DNA from: Limnephilus marmoratus
Lineage: Eukaryota > Arthropoda > Insecta > Trichoptera > Limnephilidae
Length of the DNA stretch: 64,000 nucleotides
Assembly (NCBI GenBank): GCA_917880885.1
Contig: OU862919.1
Span: 47,343,058-47,407,057, forward strand
Direction: 5' to 3'
How positions within the stretch are numbered: the stretch's first letter is position 1; each line of letters opens with the position of its first letter. The notes beneath the pieces were generated by a model, which saw nothing but the letters and a program-made list of their open reading frames with translations, ran no database searches and was not told the origin of the DNA. Positions 21,585-32,035 of the stretch are shown here, piece after piece. The translations under genes were made by a program, and so were the position numbers.

Positions 21585-21930
21585 GAGGGTAAAGGTCTTT
21601 TGACCTCTCCAGCCGGATTCTCTCGCACACTCTCCTTACACCGCAGTTGGGGGGGGGGGGGGGGGTTAATTTTTTCATCACTTTTAATGACTTTTTGAAG
21701 TAGGTATTGCATGTTGCATGATTCTGAGTTGGATTTCTACGTCCGTCACTCCTGGACACTTTGACCACATTGACACAGATTCCTACCCACCCCTCGTACC
21801 TTTTTCCTTTCCAGATTCTCGTCCCCCCCTTTACTTAAAAAGACACCCCACACAGCATCAAATAAGACGTTGTAGGTCCTGGGGTATTTTTTTTCCTCGG
21901 AAACTCCTGTATTGAGCTAATGTAAAAAAA
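21585..21930 (+). repeat. SINE A, long form, with G-run
   Basis: 'tttgacctctccagccggat', then 'caccgcagtt' followed by about 17 G, an insertion of ~60 bp, and 'tacgtccgtcactcctggac' to a diverged hairpin and A-run. The 5' block is missing. Confidence 0.7.
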
Positions 21931-22997
21931 AACTGAAACGCATAGCACCATCATCATCATTACGCTTGACAGCTGGTCACAATTTTATCAAAATCAGAAT
22001 CGGTAAATCTTCCCTCATGAGGCCTTCAGGGAATCAAGGAAGAGTGAGAGGAGAGATGAGGCCCTCTTCCCCCGTGGAGAGAGAGGAGTGGAGAGGAGAG
22101 ATGAAACCTGTGGAACCAGAAGACATAACCCCATATCCATTGATAACCCTGGTGAACTTTGTAAAAGGAATAGGGTTACTGCTAAAGGGGTGAGGTAAAA
22201 TAGGAGATAGGCCTATGGCCTAAGTGCTTACGGGAAGTATACGTAAACCGTCTTCGCTCTATAATAAAAAAGAAACGGTTCTTTTTAAGTTGCCATTTAA
22301 CCGGGACCGTTCAAATGTCAAAAATTCAGAATGGTATTGATCGCCACGATGAAGTTTGAAACACCTCTCAACCTTGGTGAAGAAAATAATTCTGTTCGGT
22401 CAAGGAAATGAGAGAGATAGCAAAGCATGCAGAAATTTACAAAATTTTCTAAACATTTGTAATATTTCATTATATTTTCGATCTGAATGTCACAAGGCGG
22501 ACCCCGAGCAGTTGCCTGCCGCCCAGGCTGTTGCCACGCCACTGGTTGCGTGACTATTATGGGGAAAATCCCATATAATAAATAGTTGAGTCTCTAAACT
22601 ACCACTCTCGGTGAAACCCACTCACGTTTCAGTTTTACGGCCAAAGGTATTATTTGGAAATTTGTGGTAAAGTCAGGTATTGGAAATATTTGTTTTTTAA
22701 TGGCGTAAAAAACTTAAGGGCGTTCAGGGTCAGGTTTTTTAGAGTGGTATTTACACGTATGGGTGTGGGAATTATGGTATTCCCACAAATATTGTACAAA
22801 TAATATAAAGAAGAAAATGGAAACTAACAGAAAATTCAAACCAACATTTGAAATTATTTTTTCCAAGATTGTATGCCTGGGATTAAAGAAATATTTTCGC
22901 ACTTGAATATCTATATCGATCATCCTTATGCAAATGAGTGTCGTGACTAATTTTGGATTATTATGCCGTTATACGTTTCCTTATTCCTTAGTCAACG
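21931..22997. other. Unassigned DNA
   Basis: No gene or repeat recognised. Confidence 0.4.
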
Positions 22998-23210
22998 TTT
23001 ACAAGGTGTCCATCATTGCCCAATTGGAGTATGCCATAGTTCCAGTGAGAAACTGAAGATCGTGGAGAGGGGAATGATAAGGGGTAGAGGAAGGTGAGGA
23101 AGTACCTGGCTATTAAGATCTGGTCACCAAACACGGCAAAAGCCATTTCAAACATTGTTTCGATTCTGAATGTTGGTCTTTTACCAGGGCGATACTGAGA
23201 GGAAATCACT
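22998..23210 (-). repeat. SINE C fragment
   Basis: Shares 'gaagtacctggctattaaga', 'tctggtcaccaaacacggc' and 'accagggcgatactgagag' with the copies at 11625 and 41290. The tRNA-like head and poly(A) end are missing. Confidence 0.65.
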
Positions 23211-23805
23211 ATATGTCAATCAAATCAATCACCCACTGCAAATACAGTATATGTTAAAGAGGGATAAGGCTCTCGACTACGGAGAACGTAGAATACGGAG
23301 ACCAAACACTTTCCGTGTAATTGTAATTTTTACAAACTATTTAATACGTTATAGCCTTTGGGCGTAATAAATAGTACTTAACCCAGAATTTATAGCTCCA
23401 CGTAAACACTAATCATAAGAACTACTTAAAATCATTAATTTAGAAGTTTATTGGCTGTACGTTTTTAGTGGTGACCGGACAGTTGGCCCCCTAAAAATAT
23501 AATAATTATTAAAATATAATTTTTTTTGTTCATTATTTACCAATTTCAAACCTAAAACTGACTTCAAAAATACCTTTAATCATACGTTGGTCTATACCAA
23601 CGTATGATTAAAGGTATCTATATATCAGACGACTTTCTTTAGTGCCGATTTTTTGTACTTGTATTATGCTGGTAAATGCAGTAACTATATAAACAAGTAG
23701 TTTTATCCTTAATGTATTTGAATGTAAATATGTTTTATATATATGTTTGTTATTCGGTGGACATCTTCTCTGCACACCCCTTCCATTATGCTTAGTTATA
23801 TCTTG
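23211..23805. other. Unassigned DNA with a perfect 22-bp hairpin
   Basis: The segment 23570-23617 is two perfect 22-bp arms (ATACCTTTAATCATACGTTG ...) with a CTAT loop. Near 23745, 'tttgttattcgg' and 'tctctgcaca' match 37745-37785, another short repeat. No gene. Confidence 0.5.
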
Positions 23806-24268
23806 GAAGGCGGGTGTGGGTACCGCTGCCCCGGGAACCATTTATTGGATAACCAATTCCTCTGCCATAGGTCACTACGGTGGTTCTCTACGTTTGGTGA
23901 CTTAGAGAGGTGCCCGTGTTAATGGGGTGAGGTTTGTCAGGGTTTGGCGGCCGATGTGTCTGCCCACTGCTGCGTGGCAATCAAGTTGGTTGGTTGTCAA
24001 TCAAACTGGTTGAGGAGATCTTTTAACCTCTCCAGGCAGAATCTCTCGAGTCAACTCTTTGCACCGCAGTTGAAGGGATGGATTCATACGTCCGTCACTC
24101 TTGGACACACTGATTCCCACCTACCCACTCCTCACACCCTATTTCCTTTCCAGAACTTACTCTTCTTCCTTTCCTTAAAAAAACTCTCCACACAGCATTC
24201 CCTAAGATGTTATAGGCCCTAAGGGAAGCTATTTTTCTCAAGGCCTCCTCAGCGTGGAGCTAATGTCA
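23806..24268 (+). repeat. SINE A, long form
   Basis: From 'ggaaggcgggtgtgggtacc' through 'gttgaggagatcttttaacc' and 'tacgtccgtcactcttggac' to a mutated hairpin and 'gctaatgtcaatttttt'. About 460 bp. Confidence 0.8.
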
Positions 24269-24449
24269 ATTTTTTTGTTGTGTAAGTAGGCATATTGTAT
24301 ATAAGGGTCTAACTGTCGGGGATCAACTGTCATGGAATCGTTTTAGTTATCATTATTGTAAGTTAAGCGGGAGTACGTACTAATAACAAAATAATTACAT
24401 TTTGGAAATTCTGACTTGTATTTTAGTGCGCACTCGAAATAATGCTCAC
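24269..24449. other. Unassigned DNA
   Basis: Contains 'ctgtcatggaatcgttttag', related to 'acagttatcatggaaccgtt' near 39955. Confidence 0.35.
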
Positions 24450-24557
24450 TTTATCAATAAAGTAAATGACGAAATCAATATTTTACCGATTTCAAAGACT
24501 CAATCAGGTCTGATTACGACTAAGAGGGACCGAAATGACAATCTAGTTTCCTTCAAC
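24450..24557 (+). pseudogene. CR1/jockey-like LINE relic, left part of the split target
   Basis: Encodes SGLITTKRDRNDNLVSFN, matching SCLITSKRDRNENLVSFN in the frame at 53111-54889. The match breaks after SFN at 24557 and resumes at 31258, on the other side of the R1-like element. Confidence 0.85.
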
Positions 24558-25750
24558 ATTGAAGTACCCACCACTGTCCCACCCCGGTATAGGCAACTTA
24601 TGGTCGCCCCTTCGGAGTTCTCGCAAGAATCTAATTTTTTTGAATAAATGGCTCTACTTTTAATGTAACGAATCTAGACCTTCAATGTCCCCTCATACTG
24701 TGTTAGGTGGCGGTATGCGGGCGCGCCTACAGGACTGTACTGTAATGGTCAATCTCTACAATTCTAAAGCCCATGGAGGTGTCAATGCAAAAGCAGTGAG
24801 CCTCATGGACAGTCGAACAAGTTGTTAGTAACATCAACAAAAAAATAAAGTAATCAAAATGACAGCAGCCGTCATGAGTAATTAGCTCATGACAGCGGGA
24901 GACATGACCATACATAATCCGGCGGGCGGCACCGAGCACTGTATGTTAAAAAGAAGGAAACAAGTAAAATAACATATATACAGATAAGAACCGGTGTCAC
25001 CGCAACCTGGCTGCCGGCAGTCCCCGAGACAGTGAAGGAGGCTGATTGTCCGGCCTCCCCACAACCGGCAGCGTCGTCCTTAAGCCAGCTAGCCGGTGGT
25101 GCCTAGACGACAGTAAGTGGAAAACATGAAGAAGACCCTAGGGAGAGAAGCGTCGGGTCGCCGGAGGCGGGACGGACAGCTTTCGGATGTCGTTCAGCCT
25201 TCTCCCCAGCCTCTTCATGTCACGGGGTGTGGCGCGGCAAACAGGTGCAGCTCCACCAGTTCTAGATGACTGGCCATGGTACGTAGGCGGGGACACGGTC
25301 CAGGGTCCAACCCCTTATATGGGGAGAAGGACGGTACAAAAACGAACAACGGAGTTCAGTTCTCATAGTACAGCATAACTGAAAAGAAATGTATATGTAT
25401 ATGCGTAGAAAACCGCAAAACATAAAAAAATAAATAAACAAGAGCGTGTGGGAGTCATCGCTAGGCGTTTAATTGCACCAAATAACGAAAAATAAATCAT
25501 AAGCATGTAAAGTAAAGAAAACATAAAATAAACATGAGCGTTGAATAACGCAGGGCCTGTGTAATCCAGAAAAAAATAAACATAAAAATGTAAAAGCATA
25601 AAAAACATAAAATATAAATGCAAACAATAAACATAAAAATGAAAAAAATAAATAAATAAAACTGTACATCCTGGGCAGAGTTTGTAAAAGAATAGAAGCA
25701 AGAAAAGTCAGTGGTAAGTCAGGAACAAGTACACCTGGTGTCAAAATCTA
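24558..25750 (-). other. 3' UTR of the R1-like element
   Basis: A T-rich stretch next to ORF2 (25380-25690), then a GC-richer part (24990-25340). The terminus reads, on the minus strand, 'ggtgggacagtggtgggta' then CTTCAAT, without poly(A). A related 3' end occurs at 59159-59382. Confidence 0.75.
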
Positions 25751-28700
25751 CTAATCAGCGACTCTAAGCTCAGGCCATCTCTCAACCCAGATCCTTGTAA
25801 AGTTCCTCAGGCACTCGAAATTCGTCTTGTTCGAAACCAGATCAGTGTTCCACACTGGTCTGATTGGTACGTCCAAACCATCGAGCATTTCCTCTCTTGC
25901 GTCCGTCATTATCTCACACTGCCACAGAATGTGCTCCGCCGACTGGTTCGTGCACCCGCAGGCGCAGTTGGGGTGAGGGGACAGGGAGAGGGCATGAAGT
26001 CTCCCCCTGAATTCCCCGTGGCCGGATAGAAGCTGGGTGATGTGGTGGTCCAACTTGAGAAAGACCCCTTCCATTCTGACTTTAACTGATGGGAAGAAGG
26101 AGAAAGTCCATCTTCCCTTATTCGTTCTATCCCAACGGACCTGCCACTCCTGGAGCGACAGATCCCTCATTTGACGAAGCAGCCCAGGGAGAGTCCCCGG
26201 CCCGCCCGGTGTCAGAACAACGCCTAGGTGAGTGGCCGGGGTTCCTCTGGTTAATTTCTGCTTAGTGAGCACTTCCCTGATTTCCAGATCGATTGGCAAA
26301 ATGCCAGCCAAAACGGGTAAAGCGTCCGAAGCAACGGTTCTATACGTACCAGAGAGTGCCAGCAAGGGGGTTCGTTGGCCTCGCCTGAGAGCTAAGAGAA
26401 TCAGCGAATTGTCCAGGCGGTGCTCCCACACAGAGGCGGCATACGAGACTTGCGCCACGTACACGCACCTATATAGTGTTCGCAGAGCCGGATTACGCAA
26501 TCCCCACTCAGCTGTGGAGAGTCTCCTCAGCTTCAAGAAGAGAGCCTGGGCCTTGCTGGATACTTCTTTGACGTGAGCCAGAAAAGAGGACGATCGATCT
26601 AGAGTAACTCCTAAATATTTCACTGTTTCAAAAAAGCGGATGTTAGAATCTCCCATTCTGATGGTAGGATTTCTTGCTCTACTAAGAGAGCCCTTCATCA
26701 GGAGGCCCTTGGTCTTGTGGGGAGCGAAGGTCATCTTGTTTCTTTCACCCCAGTCCAGGAACATCTGCAAACCTTCACTGCCTTTACTCTCCACTTCCTT
26801 TCTGCTGTCCCCAGCGACCAGATACAACTTATCATCAGCGTAGTCGACAGCGATACATCCTTCAGGCAAGGGTAACCTGGAGGAGTCGTCAAAGGAGATG
26901 TTCCACAGGTCGGGTCCAAGGATGGAGCCCTGCGGGCATCCCATGTCGGCTTCCCTCTGGATACAAAACTCACCGAAACTGATCGTAATGGTACGATCAG
27001 AGAGGTAGTCATCGATGGCTTGGAACAGTAAGTTGGAACACCGCCTGTTTTTAACCTTTGTACGTATCATTGCCCACCAGGCGTGATCGAAGGCACCAGT
27101 AATATCGAGGAATATTGCAACTACATACCTCTTTGGGCAAGCCTTCACCCATTCAAGCGCATACGACAGGGCGTGCACCGTGGATTTCCCGGGGACGAAA
27201 CCGAACTGGAGGTCACTGGCCGGGGACAAGGTTTGACGGAGCCGCTCCCTCAGTAATTTCTCCAGGATCTTGCCTAAAACGGGAAGCAGCGTTATCGGCC
27301 GGCAGGCCTTGATGTCGGTGAGTGGTTTATCGTTCCCCTTAGGTATAATCCGGAGCACGCCACGCTTCCACTCAGAGGGGAAAACTCCCCTCCTCAAGCA
27401 CGTGTTCATCACCTGGAAGAGCTCCTCCTTGGCGTGGACCCAAACTTGCTTCGCTATTACGCCATTGAGCCTGTCATGCCCTGGTGCCTTCTTAGGACCC
27501 AAACCCTTAATTATCACATCAATTTCTGCCTTAGTGACTCTAATGAAGTTATCCTCTTGGGCGAGGACTCTAGGTGGCAGCCGTGACAGATTTCTTATCT
27601 GTTTATGGTGGTCACTTTCCCCAATTACTGATTCTACAGGAACTAACTCACCCAATAGTGTTTCGAGTGTGGAGGCCACATCCACTGTCTCAGCGTTCCT
27701 CCCATCTGTTATCCCAATTACTGTTGACAAATATCGGTCAGAACCTTTCCCGGATTTTTCAATCGCGCTGTGGATTTCCCACGGGTTGGCGTTACCCACG
27801 TTTTTAACCCAATTATGCCAAGCAGCTCGTTTCGCTAGGAGAACAGCCCGTTTGAAGGCCGACCTGGCAGATCTGAGGCCCGCCTGAAGTGCAACCGTCT
27901 CCTCCTCCGTACAGCCGCCACTCCTGGACAGCCCCAGCGCCCTGTAGGCCCTCTTGTAGGCCCCCTTCAGCGAAGTCAGCTCAGGTGACCACCACGGCGT
28001 CCTAATACTAGTCTTTGGGTTTAATCTTCCCAAAGACGAGTTGGCAGCAGATACAACCGCCCTATTGAAAAAATTCCCCAAATTATCCGGATCAGTAGCT
28101 GCTACGTGGTGAAAATCCCTTAGCGTATCTCGTAGCGCTTCCCCAAAGTTATCCCAGTTCGCCCTAGTGGTGTTGAAGTTCCAGGAGGATCTTGGAGCTT
28201 CAGTTTTATTTACACCAACCGTAAAAGTGATTAACCTATGATCCGAATTTATTGCGCACTCATGGACTGTCCACTTTGAAATCCTGGTCGCAACAGATCC
28301 AGAGCAAAGAGTTAGATCAATGTTGCTCTCACCATGTATGTTCGAAAAGGTACAAAAAGAACTCTGTTCATTAATAATGCTAAGACCTTGCGCGGCAATC
28401 AGGTCCTCAACGGCGTCTGAACGTTCCGTCCTACGATCACTAGTATCGAACCATAATGGTGAGCGTGCGTTAAAGTCACCTCCGATAACTATGTTACGGC
28501 CTTTAAGCGCGTTGAGCGCGCGCGTCAGACTCAGGATGTGGGGTCCAACCGGGTTCCCAAATTTAAAGTAAACTGAGATCAAGAAGATCTCAGTATCGCC
28601 AAATCTAATACATACACAGGTTTGGTACTCATCAGAAAAACCAGCCAGAAGGAGGGGACTGATCAAGGAGGTGTTGATCAGGACTCCCGCCCCTGGAGAG

Positions 28701-28828
28701 CGGCCAACTTCGAGTACCGCACCCGGAAAATTAATTGGGGTCTTACCTTCCCAGGTGTACTGTTCCTGAATGAGCAAAATGTCAATGTTGAGGTCAGACA
28801 TGACCCTCAGCACCTCCAGCGTGGCCAT
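25751..28828 (-). CDS. R1-clade ORF2: endonuclease-reverse transcriptase
   Basis: 1025 codons from the first ATG. It nicks target DNA and copies the element RNA there (target-primed reverse transcription). APE-type endonuclease, residues 1-210: LLIQEQ with catalytic-type Glu22, GDFNA 117-121, SDH 195-197. RT, about 440-740: FLDITGAFD (motif A, 573-581), GCPQGSILGP (630-639), YADD (663-666), YLGV (738-741). C-terminal zinc-knuckle-like CACGC...H....C at 955-971. No RNase H domain seen. The open frame extends upstream of this ATG (QINLQRSR) and overlaps the ORF1 stop, so the true start is uncertain. No disabling change is visible. Confidence 0.93.
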   Translation of the reverse strand: MATLEVLRVMSDLNIDILLIQEQYTWEGKTPINFPGAVLEVGRSPGAGVLINTSLISPLLLAGFSDEYQTCVCIRFGDTEIFLISVYFKFGNPVGPHILSLTRALNALKGRNIVIGGDFNARSPLWFDTSDRRTERSDAVEDLIAAQGLSIINEQSSFCTFSNIHGESNIDLTLCSGSVATRISKWTVHECAINSDHRLITFTVGVNKTEAPRSSWNFNTTRANWDNFGEALRDTLRDFHHVAATDPDNLGNFFNRAVVSAANSSLGRLNPKTSIRTPWWSPELTSLKGAYKRAYRALGLSRSGGCTEEETVALQAGLRSARSAFKRAVLLAKRAAWHNWVKNVGNANPWEIHSAIEKSGKGSDRYLSTVIGITDGRNAETVDVASTLETLLGELVPVESVIGESDHHKQIRNLSRLPPRVLAQEDNFIRVTKAEIDVIIKGLGPKKAPGHDRLNGVIAKQVWVHAKEELFQVMNTCLRRGVFPSEWKRGVLRIIPKGNDKPLTDIKACRPITLLPVLGKILEKLLRERLRQTLSPASDLQFGFVPGKSTVHALSYALEWVKACPKRYVVAIFLDITGAFDHAWWAMIRTKVKNRRCSNLLFQAIDDYLSDRTITISFGEFCIQREADMGCPQGSILGPDLWNISFDDSSRLPLPEGCIAVDYADDKLYLVAGDSRKEVESKGSEGLQMFLDWGERNKMTFAPHKTKGLLMKGSLSRARNPTIRMGDSNIRFFETVKYLGVTLDRSSSFLAHVKEVSSKAQALFLKLRRLSTAEWGLRNPALRTLYRCVYVAQVSYAASVWEHRLDNSLILLALRRGQRTPLLALSGTYRTVASDALPVLAGILPIDLEIREVLTKQKLTRGTPATHLGVVLTPGGPGTLPGLLRQMRDLSLQEWQVRWDRTNKGRWTFSFFPSVKVRMEGVFLKLDHHITQLLSGHGEFRGRLHALSLSPHPNCACGCTNQSAEHILWQCEIMTDAREEMLDGLDVPIRPVWNTDLVSNKTNFECLRNFTRIWVERWPELRVAD

Positions 28829-28868
28829 CCGGGATCTCTGGAGGTTAATCTGACCTAGGGAGAGGGGA

Positions 28869-30368
28869 TTAGGACGAGCTATAATCAGTCATACGGAAGG
28901 CTGCTTCCACTGCTGCTTTTTGGGCCGGGCAGTTCCTATCACCCGTCGGGTGATCCGCCGGCTTCTTAAAGCGCGTACAAGTAGCGCAGACAGCGGGATG
29001 TGCCTTCTTGGGGCAAGTCTCAAGGTCGTGCCCCAAAGCGGCGCAGTGGCGGCACGTTACTTGGTCTTGAGAGCAACTCTTCGATATGTGACCATATTGG
29101 TGACATTTGAAGCAACGAGTGGCTCCTGTATAATCCCGTACGCGGCAAGCAGTCCAGCCAAGGAAGCACATCCCGCTGTCCAGTAGTACCTTTCTGGCGG
29201 CCGGATGGCACGTCAGAACCATATTCATGGTCGGATTATCCCTCTTCCCAAAGAGGGAGACCCGCCTCATCGTACGAAGATGGTCTTCCATACTTAGGGT
29301 TGTCTGCCCATCAAGGTTGTTGCTGTATATCTCCGTGAATAGGGCTTGGTCCGATGCTGGTTCCCCCTTCGGAACATTGTACACGACGATTTTAGGCAAA
29401 CGTCCCAATGGGGTGACCATTTTAAGGCCGCTGGCTGCCAGTTTGGATCCAGCCTTTAAGATGTTATCTAGGTCCTTCTTCCCTTTCGCTTGAAGGGCCA
29501 TGCCTGCGCCTTTAATCTTCCTAGTCCGTACGATTTGAAAGTCATCTACCCTTGGGTTGATGACCTTTTCGAGGTCTTTCTGGGTACCTTCCGATGTTTT
29601 CCCTTCAGGAGCATCCGGATAGACGAGAATAGTCAATGGTTTAGGAGGGATGGGGCGTTCATAACCATTAATTAAGACTTTCTTTGAGTTCGGCAAGCCG
29701 GCAGCAGCACTTGCATAGGATCTCAATTGAGGTTCCTGGATTACTGGTGGGCGCACCTTAATAACAGAGTCCAGCTTCTGGTTCAAGCTGGACTGGGCGT
29801 TAAGCATTTGGTCGATAGTGGAGCTCTTGGTGGTCATAGTATTTAGATCCAGCATCAAGTTAGTAATATCATTCATTAAGTCGTCCAAAATAACGTTGAG
29901 GGCACTCTTGTCAGCCTTATTCAATTTATTCGTACCGTCCATGACAATCATACGTATTTTATGGCACTTCTCCATAGCTGGTATCACCCTTTTTGAGGAT
30001 TCTACAAGACTCTTCAGGCTATTAGGAGAGTCAAGCCGTTGTCTCTTCTTACTTCCTTGGATGGGGGTTGGGGGGTGAATGCCGATAATGGCTGCCCCAC
30101 TGGTGCCAGGTATTGGTACGCCTGTCTCAACGTGTATAACGCGCTCAACCTCCATTTCCGAGTCCGTATCGGAACCAAGGTCGGTAGTTTTGACTTTGTC
30201 GGTAGTCTTTCTTAGCTTCCTTCTACTCTTGAGAGGATCCCCCTCGGTCAAGGACTTGCTGAGGGCCTCTATCGTTGAGGAAATCGTCTGTTTCCAAGCT
30301 TCTGAGGATTTCCCCGGGTCGGGACCGGCGCCATCCGACTCGCCTTCCGAAACTGGGTCGGATCCCAT
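28869..30368 (-). CDS. R1-clade ORF1: Gag-like nucleic-acid-binding protein
   Basis: 499 codons. In this clade ORF1 binds element RNA and forms the ribonucleoprotein. Three C-terminal zinc knuckles are visible: CFKCHQYGHISKSC (419-432), CRHCAALGHDLETC (439-452) and CATC...H......C (461-480). The N-terminal ~130 residues are acidic and Ser/Lys rich; 160-205 may form a helical or coiled-coil stretch. A Pro-rich link (RPIPPKPLTILVYP) precedes a folded region (245-400) in the position where related Gag-like proteins keep an RRM-like domain. The stop codon lies 40 bases before the first ATG of ORF2. Confidence 0.9.
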   Translation of the reverse strand: MGSDPVSEGESDGAGPDPGKSSEAWKQTISSTIEALSKSLTEGDPLKSRRKLRKTTDKVKTTDLGSDTDSEMEVERVIHVETGVPIPGTSGAAIIGIHPPTPIQGSKKRQRLDSPNSLKSLVESSKRVIPAMEKCHKIRMIVMDGTNKLNKADKSALNVILDDLMNDITNLMLDLNTMTTKSSTIDQMLNAQSSLNQKLDSVIKVRPPVIQEPQLRSYASAAAGLPNSKKVLINGYERPIPPKPLTILVYPDAPEGKTSEGTQKDLEKVINPRVDDFQIVRTRKIKGAGMALQAKGKKDLDNILKAGSKLAASGLKMVTPLGRLPKIVVYNVPKGEPASDQALFTEIYSNNLDGQTTLSMEDHLRTMRRVSLFGKRDNPTMNMVLTCHPAARKVLLDSGMCFLGWTACRVRDYTGATRCFKCHQYGHISKSCSQDQVTCRHCAALGHDLETCPKKAHPAVCATCTRFKKPADHPTGDRNCPAQKAAVEAAFRMTDYSSS

Positions 30369-30439
30369 TTTAGAAAATTTTCCCTAAAAAAAGGGAAAAT
30401 TCCCTCAAAATTCCCCAAAAATGGGGAAAAAATGGAAAA

Positions 30440-30870
30440 AAGTATCACTAGACGCGGAATTTTATTCTGCGTCGAAAGGGAATGTTAACAGCACAAAAAA
30501 GTAACGTTGATGCACTGTTTTTTTAGAAAAAACAGCAAAAAAAAAACAGTTTTTGGACAAAAGTACCAAAATATACACTAAAATTCGTCCTTTTCTGGGT
30601 ACCGAGGTACCATTAGACGCAGGAAAATTTTCCGCTTCGAGTAGCACCTGTAATGTCTCAAAAAAATACAAATTGACGCAGGATTGCACAAAAAACAATT
30701 GTTAAGAACCACGAGGAACTCTGTGGAAGCCTCTAGAAGTTTTAGTAACGTGGCAATATTAAAAACACATAAAACACCCCCAAGATCAACACGGATCCTA
30801 GGTATCCGGGTGTCACTAGACCCGGAAGAAAATTCCGCGTCGAATAGTATTAGTCTCGTCACAAAAAAAC
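30440..30870 (-). repeat. Three diverged tandem units in the 5' UTR of the R1-like element
   Basis: Units start near 30447, 30610 and 30811. Each has a small inverted repeat: GACGCGGAAT...CTGCGTC; GACGCAGGAAAA...CCGC; GACCCGGAAG...CCGCGTC. They are followed by 'cacaaaaaa'-type sequence. Repeated 5' units often carry internal promoters in LINEs; that role is an inference here. Confidence 0.6.
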
Positions 30871-31257
30871 TTAAAAGTAGGTACAAATAACACAAAAAAC
30901 ACTTTTAAAAAAGTTGAAATATTAAAATGTATTTTAAATGCACTAATTTAGTCTATTTTGAACGGGTTTTTTTATACACATATAGTTTTATAAACTACAC
31001 CTGGTATCGACAATGGATACCACGAGATATGGCGTTGTCGCCCACAACGATTGAAGTTTTGTTTTTACACAGTTTTTACACTAAAATAGTAACTATTTTT
31101 TAAATTATGAAAAAAAAAATACAATAGGCTTATAGCCCTTAAAGAACTGCACCGGGGGGTGAAATTTTTTTTTTCTAAACTTCGCGATTGACCGAGTTAT
31201 TGACGGAAAATCGGGGAGCTGAAAATGTTTATGCTCTTCGCACGGGAGCGAGGAACT

Positions 31258-31860
31258 TTTCCTTCAACAGAAGCAATCTACCCAACAAGCTTTCCATTGA
31301 TATGCTTGGTGTAGCTTTAAGAGACCAGCTCATGTACGGGAACTCCATCGAAGCCAAAGTTAAGTTATCCTCTTAGGAACTGGACGTATGTATGTGCAGG
31401 GTCCGCTGATACTTTAATAGTACACAATTGCTGAGCCTGTACAAATCGTAAGTGCGCCTACTGTACTGTTGAATTTGGCATCCACCTCTTGTTTGGAGCC
31501 CCAAAAACCAGCAAAAACGGGCAATCCGTTTGAAAGATTTCCCTAGCCTAACAAGAGGATTGCAATCTTTAGAGCACGCTCGTTAGGTAAGTGTTTCTTC
31601 TACCGGTATAACATTGATCCCTTCAGCACCCGTGCGTAGTCGGGAAACACGTCAAACGCACGCTCAACATATGTACACGGTTCACATTTGTGCCACGAGA
31701 ATGGGTCGTTTCTATAACTCGTTCTTGAGGTCAAAAATAACGACTCGGCTGTGGAACGATTTTGCCTCCGTGTTTCCTCCCTCCTACAATATGGGTCTCT
31801 TCAAGACCCATGTTCACTACATCCTCTCCTAAATTAGATCGTCCACACAACATCTTTAAA
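31258..31860 (+). pseudogene. CR1/jockey-like LINE relic, right part of the split target
   Basis: Continues the relic at 24450-24557: RSNLPNKLSIDMLGVALRDQ matches SNLPNRLSIDMLGVTLSDQ of the frame at 53111. Stops and frameshifts follow (for example after AKVKLSS). Later segments 'SAPVRSRETRQT' and 'WNDFASVFPPSYNMGLFKTH' still match. The 3' UTR keeps 'tccacacaacatct', the same block as in SINE A and the 53-kb LINE. Confidence 0.85.
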
Positions 31861-31864
31861 TCAT

Positions 31865-32030
31865 TTTATTAAATTAAGACAATATTAGCGAAACTTAATA
31901 GAAAATCTGGAAACAGAAAAATCAGAAAAAGATACGGTCACATCTGGGACTCGAACTCAGGACCTTCGACTTTCCGGGCCGCAACTCTACCAACTGAGCT
32001 AATGTGTCCCTATCCGATCGGTCGTTTTTA
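31865..32030 (-). repeat. SINE D, tRNA-derived, minus strand
   Basis: On the minus strand: A box TTAGCTCAGTTGG, B box GAGTTCGAGTCCC, then the body 'tctgatttttctgtttccag'. The acceptor-like arms pair except for one mismatch, but the T arm is damaged and the element continues into the SINE body, so it is not a tRNA gene. Confidence 0.75.
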
Positions 32031-32035
32031 ACTGT

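Larger units (their letters stand above)
24558..31257 (-). mobile_element. R1-clade non-LTR retrotransposon, apparently full length
   Basis: 6.7 kb on the minus strand: a ~890-bp 5' region (30369-31257), ORF1 (28869-30368), ORF2 (25751-28828) and a ~1.2-kb 3' region (24558-25750) with no poly(A). It is flanked by TTTCCTTCAAC at 24547-24557 and 31258-31268, and the flanking CR1/jockey-like sequence is continuous across the site. Three ORF1 CCHC knuckles, an APE-type endonuclease with RT and a C-terminal CCHC motif are characteristic of the R1 clade (R1, TRAS, SART and relatives). The site is neither 28S rDNA nor TTAGG repeat. Both ORFs are open, so the insertion is recent. Confidence 0.88.

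Noticed and set aside
26232..27887. Plus-strand frames of 65-205 codons
   Set aside because: They are antisense shadows of the R1-like ORF2, which has the RT and endonuclease motifs.
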